Assembly (NCBI GenBank): GCA_963812075.1
Contig: CAWETN010000007.1
Location: 124,001-188,000, forward strand
Direction of reading: 5' to 3'
Source: JAMXLO01 sp963812075
GTDB lineage: Bacteria; Pseudomonadota; Alphaproteobacteria; Acetobacterales; Acetobacteraceae
Length of the DNA: 64,000 bases
The notes under the pieces are model-generated. The model saw nothing but the letters and a program-made list of their open reading frames with translations. It made no database searches and was not told where the DNA came from. Of this stretch, positions 28,894-38,759 are shown in pieces. Position 1 is the stretch's first letter. Every line of letters starts with the position of its first letter. The translations under genes were made by a program, and so were the position numbers.

Positions 28894-29403
28894 ATGCCGA
28901 ACGAGGCCAGCGTCAAGGACGTCATAGTCGCGGACAACGATGCGATCATCCGCAGCATCCTGCGATCGGTGCTGGAGGGCGAAGGTTTCACCGTGCTGCC
29001 TGGCATCGACGGGTTCGAGGCGGTCGACATCGCAAGGCGGACCCAGGCGAGCCTCGTCATCCTTGACTACAAGATGCCCCACATGGACGGCATTACAGCC
29101 TGTTCGGAGATCCGTCAGTTGCCGGGCTACGCCGCGACGCCGATCGTCATTCTTACAGCGTTCGGCGACAGCGATACGCGGCGGGCGGCAAATGCGGCCG
29201 GGATCAGCGCGTTCCTGACCAAACCCTTCACGCCGATCGAGGTGCTGCGCACCGCCGGCGGCCTGCTGGGTTACTCGATTGCCGCTTTGGCGCAGTGGCC
29301 CCCGCCGCTGGTGTGGAAACGCCGGCAGGAACCGAAGCCGCTGTTCGGCGAGCCGAGCGAGTTCTCCAACGCCCGCCGGCTGCTGAACATCTGCCGCCGC
29401 TGA
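28894..29403 (+). CDS. Single-domain response regulator with a C-terminal tail
   Basis: 169 residues. The receiver domain spans about 5-125: acidic pair in VADNDAI, phospho-acceptor Asp in LVILDYKMPHMDG, Thr in ILTAFGDSD and Lys in FLTKPFTP. A 45-residue Pro/Arg-rich tail without a recognised output domain follows. It lies tail-to-tail with a hybrid histidine kinase whose own receiver and HPt domains could feed it. That partnership is suggested by position only. Confidence 0.87.
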   Translation: MPNEASVKDVIVADNDAIIRSILRSVLEGEGFTVLPGIDGFEAVDIARRTQASLVILDYKMPHMDGITACSEIRQLPGYAATPIVILTAFGDSDTRRAANAAGISAFLTKPFTPIEVLRTAGGLLGYSIAALAQWPPPLVWKRRQEPKPLFGEPSEFSNARRLLNICRR

Positions 29404-29409
29404 GGCGAT

Positions 29410-31814
29410 TCACACGGACAGCAGCGCCTCCAGCGACCGCCTGCGCCGCAACTCGCATAGCGCAGCCTTCGCTTCGCGGCGAATCTGGTCCTGATCGGCG
29501 AAGCCCGACCCCGCTGCCGTGTCGAAGCGGCGCGCTGCCGCTGCCAGCCGGCCGAAGCCCAGGGTTCCGGCGCCTCCGGCCAGCTCGTGCGCCAGCGGGG
29601 CGATCTCCTCTTCCGAGGCGCCGGACGGTTCATCGAGCCGCCGAAGCATCGCCTCGATCCGCAAAGCCAGGCAATCCAGCAGCCGCTGAACCTCCGCTTC
29701 ACCCACGGCGGACCTGACCTGTCCAAGGGTCGCCGGATCGATCGCCGGCCCCTCGTTTTGCGGCCTCGCCCGCGCCTGCGCTGCGGCGCGCGTCACCGCG
29801 GCGAGCAATTCCGCCTTGTTGAAGGGCTTCGCCAGGTGCTCGGACATCCCCGCCCTTCGACATTCCTCCGCGTGCGCGTCGAGGGCATTTGCGGTCACCG
29901 CCACAATAGGCACGCGTCCGTTCGGAGCCTTCAGAGCCCTGATCCGGCGTGTCGCCTCGAGCCCGTCCATCCCCGGCATGCGCATGTCCATCAGCACGAC
30001 GTCGAACAGATGCTCGCCGGCAAGGTCCACAGCCTCGCCGCCGTCCGCCGCCTCGAGCACTGTGTGGCCCGCAGTGACGGAGGTGGCCTGCTGCAACACC
30101 TCGATTGATCTCCGAATTGTCCGCGAGCAGGATCCTCAGTGGCTGCGCCTCGTCGGTACTCGGCCTCTGCGGCAGCCTCGGCATCCTCGGCAACCCCGGC
30201 GGGCAGCACCAGCCAGAAGACGCTACCGCCGAAGTTGTGGCGATGACCCACGTCGCCCCCCATCCGGTGGGCGAGCCGCTGGGCGATGGCGAGCCCAAGT
30301 CCGGTGCCCTCGATGCCCGTGCGCTCCGCGCCGAATTGCTCATATTCGTCGAACAACCGGTGACGCCTGGCCTCCGGTATGCCGATCCCGGTGTCGGCTA
30401 CCTCGATCTTCAGGTGGTTGTCGTCGCCGCCCAGCCGGATCTCCACCGTCCCCTGCGGCGTGTACTTCACCGCATTGCTCAGCAGGTTCATCAGGATCTG
30501 CCGAAGCTGCACCGCGTCAGTGACGAAGCGCGCCGGCATCTGGGCGGAAACCGTCGTTTGCGTCTCCAGGCCCCGCGCGCGGGCGGCGGGTTCAATGATC
30601 GCCATGCAATCGTCGACCAGGTGGCGAATATCGGTCGGCCGCATATGCGGGAGAGGCCCCTTCGCCTCTACGCGCGCGTAGTCGAGCACGAGATTGACGA
30701 TATCGCGCATATGCCGGCCGGCATGGACGATCTTGGCGACATCCTCGGCGTGGGCCGTCGCCAGGCGCTCGCCCAAGAGATGTTCCGCATAGCCGAGTAC
30801 GCCATGCAGCGGCGTGCGCAGCTCATGGCTGAGCGTCGTGAGGAAGCCTGATTTCTCCCGGCTTTCGCGTTCAGCCTTGCCACGCCGGCGCGATTCGCCC
30901 AGCCACGACCGGACCAGCAGCGCGATCAGTCCGGCATAGGCTGCACCCAGCGCCGGCAGCCACCAGCTGATGCCCCCCTCGGTCGCCATGCCGACGCTCA
31001 CGACCAGCGGCAGGCTGCCGATCCGGCGGAAGACGTAACTTCGCTGGATCCGATCGGCGGGATCATGCAGCGAAACCGCGGAGCCGCCAGTGCGCATGAA
31101 GCCGTGGAAGGGGGCTGCCGGTTCGAGCCTGCGGCCGATGTCGTTCGCGTCGAAGGGAAGCCGCATCAGAATGACGCCGCCCGTGGTGACCAACGCCACC
31201 GAGTTGTGCGGGCCCAGCTCGAATCCGCCGAACAGGTCACGGAAGTATGACAGGCGCAGCCCGGCGACGACGACACCGGCGAACTGCCCGTCGCGGTCCG
31301 GCAGCCTCCGGCTGACCGTCAGCGCCGCCTTGTCGTCGTGGGTGATCTGATAGGGCTCGCCGATGAAGGGATCGTTCGATCGGGCCGAACGCAGAGCGTT
31401 GAAGTAGTCGCGCGTCGCCCAGTTGCCGAACTCGGGGCCGGCCCGCGTGCTGGCGAGCACGTTGCCATCCGGACCCAGGACATCGACGAAATCGATGTAT
31501 CGGTCGGGCCAAACCCTGTCCGCGAGGATGGCGTTCCGCTCCAGCTGGCTGAACCTGGCGTCCGCAGGCGACTGGCGGCCACCCATCACGTTCTCCAGCA
31601 TCCGATCGAGCCGTTCGACCTCCTGCGTGATGTCGTGCACGACCATCGTCGCGATGCGCGAAGCATCGACAGCCGCCTGCTGCCCGGCGGGCGGCTGAAG
31701 GTGCGGCCAGGCAACAGCCGTCAGGATCACCACGAACGCCAGTGCAACGGCGAAACGGCCTGGAACGGTACCCAGCCACGCTGGCAACCGGCGAATTCTG
31801 CGCACCCAGCCCAT
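29410..31814 (-). CDS. Hybrid sensor histidine kinase (CACHE-HK-REC-HPt); two frame breaks
   Basis: About 800 residues after removing two surplus bases (near 30162-30165 and 30099-30102; interval is 3n+2). Order: membrane helix about 20-38, periplasmic CACHE-like sensor about 45-275, second helix about 290-310, dimerisation/phospho-acceptor SHELRTPLHG (about 335), ATPase with N box LMNLLSNAVKYTP and G boxes DTGIGIP and GTGLGLAIAQR, receiver with LLADNSEIN and phospho-Asp in VLMDMRMPGMDG, and an HPt domain with AHELAGGAGTLG. The signal is unknown. ATG 31814 (MGWVRRIRRLP) places the first helix correctly. It is divergent from the XRE/hyf operon. Confidence 0.88.
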
Positions 31815-31924
31815 GTCCGAAGGCCTCAACGGTTTAGCCGATTGTTGACAGCAAATTGCTAGAGAACCGTTGACGGACCCACCGCCAGTGGGCGGTTGAA
31901 TCCCCGACATATTCCATCTTGCAC

Positions 31925-31983
31925 GTGAGAATGCCGTCGTGCATGATCTGTTTTGATATCTCACACCTCATTGAGCACGGCAT
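31925..31983. promoter_or_regulatory. Nested inverted repeats in front of the XRE/hyf operon
   Basis: GTGAGA (31925-31930) is mirrored by TCTCAC (31959-31964), and ATGCCGTCGTGC (31931-31942) is nearly mirrored by GCACGGCAT (31975-31983), with one bulged base. The block is AT-richer than its surroundings and ends 5 bases before the XRE start codon. It is a plausible operator for the XRE protein itself. No clear sigma-70 promoter hexamers could be assigned. Confidence 0.4.
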
Positions 31984-31988
31984 AGGGC

Positions 31989-32267
31989 ATGATCACCGCC
32001 GCGCAGATGCGGGCCGCCCGCGCCATGCTGGGGATCGATCAGCGGTCGCTAGCGGAAATGTGCGGGCTCTCCTTGCCCACCATCCAGCGGATGGAGGCAA
32101 GCGACGGCGTGGTGCGCGGCAATGTCGACTCGCTGATGAAGCTGGTCGGCGCCTTGCATGATGCCGGCATTGAGCTGATCGCCGAAGGCGCCACCAGCAG
32201 CGACGGCGGCCGAGGGGTGCGTCTGGCGACATTGGCACCGCGACGAGAGCGACCGCACCGCACATGA
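31989..32267 (+). CDS. Small XRE-family helix-turn-helix regulator
   Basis: 92 residues. MITAAQMRAARAMLGIDQRS and LAEMCGLSLPTIQRMEASDG form a compact XRE helix-turn-helix (about 3-60), followed by LHDAGIELIAEG and a basic tail. Its stop overlaps the hyfB start (ATGA at 32264), so it is the first gene of the hyf operon and probably regulates it. Inverted repeats just upstream are a candidate target. Confidence 0.85.
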   Translation: MITAAQMRAARAMLGIDQRSLAEMCGLSLPTIQRMEASDGVVRGNVDSLMKLVGALHDAGIELIAEGATSSDGGRGVRLATLAPRRERPHRT

Positions 32268-34264
32268 TCGTATGGATTCTCGCCGGCATCGTGCTGCTGC
32301 TGGGGCTTGCCGTGGCCGGTGCCCTGCTGGCTCGATCGCCGGCTGGCCGCGGCATCGTCTACGGCGGCACCCTGGCAATCGCTTGCGTATCGCTGCTGCT
32401 CGGACTGTTCTCAATCGGCGCCGCGCCGTCCACCGTCACCCTGCCACTCGGCCTGCCCTGGACCGGCGCGCATTTCCGCCTTGACCCGCTCGCCGCGTTC
32501 TTCCTGGTGGTGGTCGGGCTGGGCAGTGCCGGCGCGAGCTTGTACGCGCTGGGCTACGGCCGGCATGAGCACGAGCCCCAGCGCGTGCTGCCGTTCTACC
32601 CGGCCTTCCTCGCCGGCCTTAACCTCGTGGTGGTCGCCGACGATGCGTTCAGCTTCCTGTTCGCCTGGGAACTGATGTCGCTCGCGTCCTGGGCGCTGGT
32701 GATGGCGCACCACCGCGAGGCCGGCAACGCCCGGGCCGGCTTCGTCTACATCGTGATGGCGAGCTTTTCCGGGCTCGCCCTGCTGCTGTGCTTCGGCCTG
32801 CTCGCCGGCCCCACCGGCAGCTACGCCTTCAGCGCGATGCGCGCGGTGCATTCGACGCCGGGGATCGCTGCGCTGGCGCTGGTGCTGGCGCTGATCGGCG
32901 CCGGATCGAAGGCCGGCGTCGTGCCGCTGCACGCCTGGCTGCCGCTGGCGCACCCCGCCGCGCCGAGCCACGTGTCGGCGCTGATGAGCGGGGTGATGAC
33001 CAAGGTCGCGGTCTATGGCTTCGTGCGCATCGCCTTCGACCTGCTCGGCGCGCCGACCTGGTGGTCGGGTACCCTGGTCCTGGCGGTGGGCGGCATCACC
33101 GCGGTTCTGGGCGTGCTCTACGCACTGATGGAGCACGACCTGAAACGGCTGCTGGCCTACCACACGGTAGAGAACATCGGCATCATCTTCATCGGCCTGG
33201 GCCTGGCACTCGCGTTCGGCGCCAACCAGCTGCCCGCCGCCGCCGCCCTTGGGCTGACGGCCGCGCTGTTCCACGTGTTCAACCACGCGGTGTTCAAAAG
33301 CCTGCTGTTCTTCGGCACCGGCGCGGTGCTCACCGCCACCGGCGAGCGCGACATGGACCATCTCGGCGGGCTGATCCACCGCATGCCGAAGACCGCGTTC
33401 GCCTTCCTGGTGGGCTGCATGGCGATCTCGGCGCTGCCGCCGCTGAACGGCTTCGTCTCCGAGTGGCTGACCTTCCAGGCGATCCTGCTGCATCCCGACC
33501 TGCCGCAGTGGGGCCTCAAGCTCGCCATCCCGGCGGACGGCGCGCTGCTGGCACTCTCCGCGGCACTCGCCGCGGCATGTTTCGTCAAGGCGTTCGGCAT
33601 CGCGTTTCTCGGCCGCCCTCGCACCCGCGCCGCGGCCGACGCGCGCGAGGTGGATCGCTGCTCGCTCGCGGCGATGTTCGTGTTCGCCGCGCTTTGCCTG
33701 TTCGCCGGCATCTTCCCCGGCGTGGTGATCGATCTGCTGGCGCCGGTGACGCAGGCGCTGACCGGCGCGCACATGCCGACCCAGCTGGGCGTGGAGTGGC
33801 TCTCCATCGTGCCGGTGGAAAGCGCGCGCAGTTCGTACAACGGGCTGCTGATTTTCGTTTTCATCGCGGCCTCGGCCTCGCTGACCGTGCTGGCGGTGCA
33901 TCGTTTCGCCTCGCACCGGCTGCGACGCGCGCCGGCCTGGGACTGCGGCTTCCCCGATCCGCGCCCGGAAACCCAGTACACCGGCGCCAGCTTCGCCCAG
34001 CCGATCCGCCGGGTGTACGGCGCTGTGGTGTTCCGCACGCATGAGACAGTGACCATGCCGGCGCCAGGCGACATGGCGCCCGCCCGCATCGAAAAGCACA
34101 TCAGCGACCCGGTCTGGGACACGCTGTACGCGCCGGTCGCCGGTGCGGTCTGGCGGCTCTCGCTGACCCTGAACGCGATGCAGTTCCTGACCATCCGCCG
34201 CTATCTCGGCTTCGTCTTCGCCGCGTTGGTGATTCTGCTGCTGGCGTTGGCGCTATGGCAGTGA
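32264..34264 (+). CDS. hyfB: Hydrogenase-4/complex I antiporter-like subunit HyfB
   Basis: 666 residues with about 16 membrane helices. It belongs to the NuoL/N-MrpA proton-pump family, HyfB type: FSFLFAWELMSLASWALVMA carries the conserved helix-5 Glu, GSKAGVVPLHAWLPLAHPAA and MSGVMTKVAVYGFVRI the helix-7 Lys region, and YHTVENIGIIFIGLGLALAF with LFHVFNHAVFKSLLFFGTGA follow. It would form one of two proton-translocating modules of the membrane arm. The frame is intact. It overlaps hyfC by 10 bases. Confidence 0.9.
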   Translation: MIVWILAGIVLLLGLAVAGALLARSPAGRGIVYGGTLAIACVSLLLGLFSIGAAPSTVTLPLGLPWTGAHFRLDPLAAFFLVVVGLGSAGASLYALGYGRHEHEPQRVLPFYPAFLAGLNLVVVADDAFSFLFAWELMSLASWALVMAHHREAGNARAGFVYIVMASFSGLALLLCFGLLAGPTGSYAFSAMRAVHSTPGIAALALVLALIGAGSKAGVVPLHAWLPLAHPAAPSHVSALMSGVMTKVAVYGFVRIAFDLLGAPTWWSGTLVLAVGGITAVLGVLYALMEHDLKRLLAYHTVENIGIIFIGLGLALAFGANQLPAAAALGLTAALFHVFNHAVFKSLLFFGTGAVLTATGERDMDHLGGLIHRMPKTAFAFLVGCMAISALPPLNGFVSEWLTFQAILLHPDLPQWGLKLAIPADGALLALSAALAAACFVKAFGIAFLGRPRTRAAADAREVDRCSLAAMFVFAALCLFAGIFPGVVIDLLAPVTQALTGAHMPTQLGVEWLSIVPVESARSSYNGLLIFVFIAASASLTVLAVHRFASHRLRRAPAWDCGFPDPRPETQYTGASFAQPIRRVYGAVVFRTHETVTMPAPGDMAPARIEKHISDPVWDTLYAPVAGAVWRLSLTLNAMQFLTIRRYLGFVFAALVILLLALALWQ

Positions 34265-35193
34265 TGCAGGGACTGCTCGTCCAGGGCGCGCAGATGGCGC
34301 TGGTGCTGCTGCTGGCGCCGCTGCTCACCGGGCTTGTGCGCAAGGTGAAGGCACGGTTGCAGCGCCGTCGCGGGCCATCGCTGATCCAGCCGTATCGCGA
34401 CCTCAGGCGGCTGCTCGGCAAGGAGGTGGTGCTGGCCGAGAATGCCTCGTGGCTGTTCCGCGTCGCGCCCTACCTGATCTTCGCCGCCACCTGGGTCGCC
34501 GCGGCGCTGGTGCCGACCTTTGCCACCGGCCTGCTGTTCAGCTGGTCGGGCGATCTGATCGCGATCACCGCACTGCTGGGCAGCGCGCGATTTGCCCAGG
34601 CGCTGGCGGCAATGGACATCGGTACCAGCTTCGGCGGCATCGGTGCGTCACGCGAGTCGATGATCGCCTCGCTGGCCGAGCCGGCGATGCTGATGATCGT
34701 GCTGTCGGTCGCGCTGATCGCCGGATCGACCCAGCTTTCGACCATCGCCGGCTACATGGCGTTCTCGGCGGTGGGCCTGCGGGTGTCGCTGGCGCTGGGT
34801 CTGGTCGCGTTCGTCGTCGTCGCGCTGGCGGAGAACGCGCGCATCCCGGTGGACAATCCGGCGACGCACCTGGAACTGACGATGGTGCACGAGGCGATGG
34901 TGCTGGAATATTCCGGCCGCCATCTGGCGATGATCGAACTCGCCGCATCGCTCAAGCTGCTGCTCTACATCTCGGTGATCGCCTGCATCTTCTTTCCGTT
35001 CGGCCTGGCGGAAGGCTACGCGCTCAGCCTGCTCGCCTATCTGTTCAAGCTTGCGGTTGCCGGCACGCTGCTCGGCGTGTTCGAGATGTCGATCGCCAAG
35101 ATGCGCGTGTTCCGCGTGCCGAACTTCCTGGGTGCGGCACTGATGCTGGGCCTGCTTGGCGTGCTGCTGCTGTTCGTATCGGGGGGCATGTGA
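34255..35193 (+). CDS. hyfC: Hydrogenase-4/complex I NuoH-like subunit HyfC
   Basis: 312 residues with about 8 membrane helices. It is the NuoH/HycD-type subunit anchoring the peripheral arm: KARLQRRRGPSLIQPYRDLRRLLGKE near the N-terminus, FGGIGASRESMIASLAEPA and the conserved acidic segment ENARIPVDNPATHLELTMVHEAMVLEYSG (shown here from about residue 190 on). It overlaps hyfB and hyfE, so it is part of one tightly coupled operon. Confidence 0.91.
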   Translation: MAVMQGLLVQGAQMALVLLLAPLLTGLVRKVKARLQRRRGPSLIQPYRDLRRLLGKEVVLAENASWLFRVAPYLIFAATWVAAALVPTFATGLLFSWSGDLIAITALLGSARFAQALAAMDIGTSFGGIGASRESMIASLAEPAMLMIVLSVALIAGSTQLSTIAGYMAFSAVGLRVSLALGLVAFVVVALAENARIPVDNPATHLELTMVHEAMVLEYSGRHLAMIELAASLKLLLYISVIACIFFPFGLAEGYALSLLAYLFKLAVAGTLLGVFEMSIAKMRVFRVPNFLGAALMLGLLGVLLLFVSGGM

Positions 35194-35855
35194 CGCACGG
35201 TCTCGGCTTCGACGTCGCCCACATGCTGGCCGGCGGGCTGGTGCTCGCCAGCTTCGCGATGCTGTACCAGGACCGGCTGTATGCGCTGATCAACGTGCTG
35301 GCGCTGCATGCGTTCATCCTGGCGGCTTCGGTGGCCTGGCAGGCGCAGATCCAGCACGCACCGCATCTCTACGTCACCGCGGCGATCGCGCTCGGGTTCA
35401 AGGCGATCGTCATCCCGACGGCGCTGCGGCGGATGGTGTTCCGCCTGGGCATCCACCGCGAGATCGAGACGGTGGTGAGCATCGGGCTGACCATGCTGGC
35501 GGGGATCGCGCTGGTGGCGCTGTCGCTGATGGTGATGCTGCCGGTCACCGCGCACGCCGATCCGGTGGCGCGCGAGGACATCGCGCTGTCGCTGTCGGTG
35601 GTGCTGATCGGCCTGTTGATGATGGTCACGCGGCGCAACGCGGTGAGCCAGGTGGTCGGGTTCCTGTCGCTGGAGAACGGCGTGAACCTGGCCGCCACCG
35701 GGGCGCAGGGTATGCCGCTGGTGGTGGAGATCAGCGTGGCGTTCTCGATCCTGATCGCGTTCATCGTCGTCGGCATCTTCCTGTTCCGCATCCGCGAACG
35801 CTTCGACACGGTGGATCTGCAGGCGCTGGATGCCTTCCGCGGAGAGCGGCAGTGA
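35190..35855 (+). CDS. hyfE: Hydrogenase-4 NuoK-like subunit HyfE
   Basis: 221 residues, starting at GTG 35190 in a GTGA overlap with hyfC. It has about 7 membrane helices: LASFAMLYQDRLYALINVLA, AIALGFKAIVIPTALRRMVF, SVVLIGLLMMVTRRNAVSQV and GFLSLENGVNLAATGAQG. This is the long HyfE form whose C-terminal part matches NuoK. The frame is intact. It is coupled to hyfF through another GTGA overlap at 35852. Confidence 0.9.
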   Translation: MTHGLGFDVAHMLAGGLVLASFAMLYQDRLYALINVLALHAFILAASVAWQAQIQHAPHLYVTAAIALGFKAIVIPTALRRMVFRLGIHREIETVVSIGLTMLAGIALVALSLMVMLPVTAHADPVAREDIALSLSVVLIGLLMMVTRRNAVSQVVGFLSLENGVNLAATGAQGMPLVVEISVAFSILIAFIVVGIFLFRIRERFDTVDLQALDAFRGERQ

Positions 35856-37281
35856 CACCGCTCGTGCTGCTCATCCCCCTGCTGTCTGCCGCCGTCCTGT
35901 CGCTGATCAGCGGCTACCGTCTCTCCGCACGCATCAACGTCGCCGCCAGCGGACTGTCGCTGCTCGCCGCCCTGCTGCTGCTGGTTGACCGCCCCGCACC
36001 CGGCCAGTACCTGGCGGTCGACGACCTGAACATCGTCTTCATCGTGCTGAACACCTTCGTCGGCTTCACCACCAGCGCGTTCAGCGCCAGCTATATCGGC
36101 CACGAGATCGAGACCGGCCGCCTGACGCCGAACTACCTGCGGTTCTACCACGCGATGTTCCAGCTCATGCTGTTCGGCATGAACCTGGCGCTGCTGGCCA
36201 ACAACATCGGCCTGATGTGGGTGGCGGTCGAGCTCGCGACGCTCACCACCGTGGTGATGGTCGGCATCTACCGCACCCACGAGGCGATCGAGGCCGCCTG
36301 GAAATACTTCATCCTCGGCAGCGTCGGCATCGCGCTGGCGCTGTTCGGCACCATCCTGGTCTATCTCGCCGCTCGCCCGGTGATCGGCGAGGGTCTCGAC
36401 GCGATGGTCTGGACCACGCTGATCACCCGCGCGCGCGACTTCGATCCGGCGCTGCTCAACATCGCCTTCATCTTCCTGCTTGCTGGGCTACGGCACCAAG
36501 GTCGGCCTGGCACCGATGCACGCCTGGCTGCCCGACGCGCACGCCGAGGGTCCGACGCCGATCTCGGCGGTGCTGTCCGGCCTGCTGCTGAACGTCGCGC
36601 TCTACGCGCTGCTGCGCTTCAAGATGCTGCTCGCTGCCAATCCCGCGGCCATCGCGCCCGGCCCGCTGATGATCGCGCTCGGACTGATCTCGTTGATCTT
36701 CGCCGCCTTCATGCTGTACCGCCGGCGCGACATCAAACGGATGTTCGCCTACTCCTCGATCGAGCACATGGGCATCACCGTGTTCGCCTTCGGCATGGCG
36801 GGCCCGCTGGGCAACTTCGCCGGCCTGCTGCAGATGACGATGCACAGCCTGACCAAGTCGGCGATCTTCTTCTCGGTGGGCCACGTCGCGCAGGTGAAGG
36901 GCACGCAGCGCATCGCCGATATGGGTGGCCTGACCGACGACGCATCCGGTGCTCGGCTGGGGCCTGATCGCCGGCGTCGCCGCGATCGCCGGCCTGCCGC
37001 CGTTCGGCGTGTTCACCAGCGAGTTCCTGGTGATCAGCTCCACCTTCGCGCGCGAGCCGGTGCTGGCGATGCTGTTCGTGTTCGGCCTGCTGGTGTCGTT
37101 CGGCGCGCTGTTCCTGCGCCTGTCGTCCGTCGCGTTCGGCGAGCCGCGCGGCCCCACCGGCCCGGTCACCGCATCCTACGTGCCGATGTTCGCGCATCTC
37201 GCGCTGGTGCTGATCGCCGGCGTCTGGCTGCCGGCTCCGTTGGTCGCCTGGTTCCAGCACGTGGCGGCGTTGCTCGGATGA
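35852..37281 (+). CDS. hyfF: Hydrogenase-4/complex I antiporter-like subunit HyfF; two frame breaks
   Basis: About 476 residues after removing a C near 36479 and a base at 36942 (interval is 3n+2). It has about 14 membrane helices and is of the NuoN/HyfF type: NIGLMWVAVELATLTTVVMV, the pump segment IFLLLGYGTKVGLAPMHAWL with PDAHAEGPTPISAVLSGLLL across the first break, FAYSSIEHMGITVFAFGMAG, and past the second break LGWGLIAGVAAIAGLPPFGV. Start is GTG 35852, and it ends in an ATGA overlap with hyfG. It would be the second proton-pump module. Confidence 0.88.
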
Positions 37282-38674
37282 CGCTGGTCGACGCGACCTA
37301 CTGGCAGGAGGCGATCCGCTGCCTCGCCGCCGGCGAGGCGACGCTGCTCGGCCTGTGGGGAGAGCCTGGCCGCGTCCACATGGCGGTGTTCGACAACGCG
37401 GTTGTCGTGCTGAGCCTCGACTGCCCGGACGGCAGCTATCCATCGGTCGGCGCACACCATCCGCCGGCCATCCGTCTGGAACGCGCGGCACGCGATCTGT
37501 TCGGGCTGCGATCCGACTGGCCTGCCCGACACGCGTCCCTGGCTCGATCACGGCGCAAATCCCACCGCCTACCCGTTCCTGCCGGTGGAAGGCGAGGGCC
37601 TGCACCAGATCCCGGTCGGTCCGGTGCACGCCGGCATCATCGAGCCGGGCCATTTCCGCTTCACCGCCGATGGCGAGACAGTGGTGCGGCTGGAACAGCG
37701 TCTGGGCTACGTGCACAAGGGCATCGACCACCTGATGCACGGCGCGACGCTGCGAGCAGGCCGCGCGCCTGGCCGGCCGCACCTCGGGCGACAGCACGGT
37801 CGCCTATGCGCTTCGCCTTCGCGCGCGCCGTGGAGAGCGCGCTGGGCATCGAACCGCCGCCGCGCGCGGTCTGGCTGCGCGGCGTGATGGCGGAGCTGGA
37901 GCGGATCGCCAATCACCTCGGCGACTTCGGCGCGATCTGCAACGATGCGTCGTTCAGCATCATGCTGGCGCATTGCGGCATGCTGCGCGAACGCGTGCTG
38001 CGCTGCGCCGCCGCCTGCTTCGGCCATCGGCTGATGATGGACTGCATCGTGCCCGGCGGCGTCGCCGTCGATCTGTCGCCGAGGACGATCCGGATCCGCT
38101 CGCTGATCGACGAGATACGCGCGCGCTTCCCAGCGCTGGTGGAGCTGTACGACAAGACCGCGTCGCTGCAGGATCGCACGGTCGGCACCGGCATCGTGTC
38201 GGCGCGAACTGGTCCGCCGCTTCGGCGCCGGCGGCTATGTCGGCCGCGCATCGGGCCGCGACTTCGACGCACGCCGATCGATCGGCTATCCGCCGTACGA
38301 CCGGCTACACTTCGATGTGCCGGTGCGCAGCGAGGGCGACGTCAATGCCCGCGTGTGGATCCGCATCAAGGAGATCGAGCAGAGCCTGTCGCTGATCGAG
38401 CAGATGCTTGAACGATCTGCCCGGCGGCGACGTGCGCATCCCGGTCGCGCCGCGCGGCCCGGGCGAGGGCATCGCGCTGGTCGAAGCATTTCGCGGCGAC
38501 GTGCTGGTGTGGCTGCGCCTCGACGCGGCGGGTCGCATCGATCGCTGCCATCTGCGCGACGCATCCTGGTTCCAGTGGCCGCTGCTGGAAGCGGCGATCG
38601 AGGGCAACATCGTCGCCGACTTCCCGCTCTGCAACAAGTCGTTCAACTGTTCCTATTCGGGGCACGATCTGTGA
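37278..38674 (+). CDS. hyfG: Fused NuoC/NuoD-like large subunit (HyfG) lacking NiFe ligands; five frame breaks
   Basis: About 464 residues after removing five C residues (near 37509, 37753, 37811, 38205, 38407; interval is 3n+2). The N-terminal ~150 residues are the 30-kDa NuoC-like part; the rest is the hydrogenase/NuoD-like part (LEQRLGYVHKGIDHLMHG, ELERIANHLGDFGAICNDAS). Where active group-4 hydrogenases have the RICGIC motif this protein reads ARLAGRTSGDSTVAYA, and the C-terminal DPCxxCTDR is replaced by FPLCNKSFNCSYSGHDL. So it cannot hold a canonical NiFe centre. This matches energy-converting-hydrogenase-related (Ehr-type) complexes. The real activity is unknown. Confidence 0.85.
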
Positions 38675-38690
38675 TCGATCGCTTACCGTC

Positions 38691-38713
38691 ATGGACGGGC
38701 CTGGCTCGGCCAT
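38691..38713. repeat. REP-like palindrome in the hyfG-hyfI spacer
   Basis: ATGGACGGGC, 3 bases, then GCTCGGCCAT form an imperfect palindrome, followed by CCATCCGCGTCT and, at about 38739-38750, AAAGACGTGCA. The same outer and inner words occur at 61961-62062 and, in minimal form, at 56169-56191. It occupies most of the only sizeable gap in the hyf operon (38675-38759). Confidence 0.6.
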
Positions 38714-38759
38714 CCGCGTCTGGCTGGCTTGCGTGCGGCAAAGACGTGCAGGCGGCGCC

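Noticed and set aside
29991..30343. The receiver part of the hybrid kinase as separate small genes
   Set aside because: Receiver motifs are spread over three frames in the correct order and spacing, which fits one gene with two surplus bases rather than separate genes.
37278..38674. Programmed frameshifting in hyfG
   Set aside because: Five shifts in one gene, with no slippery heptamers at the sites seen, and the same type of insertion in unrelated genes, make recoding implausible.
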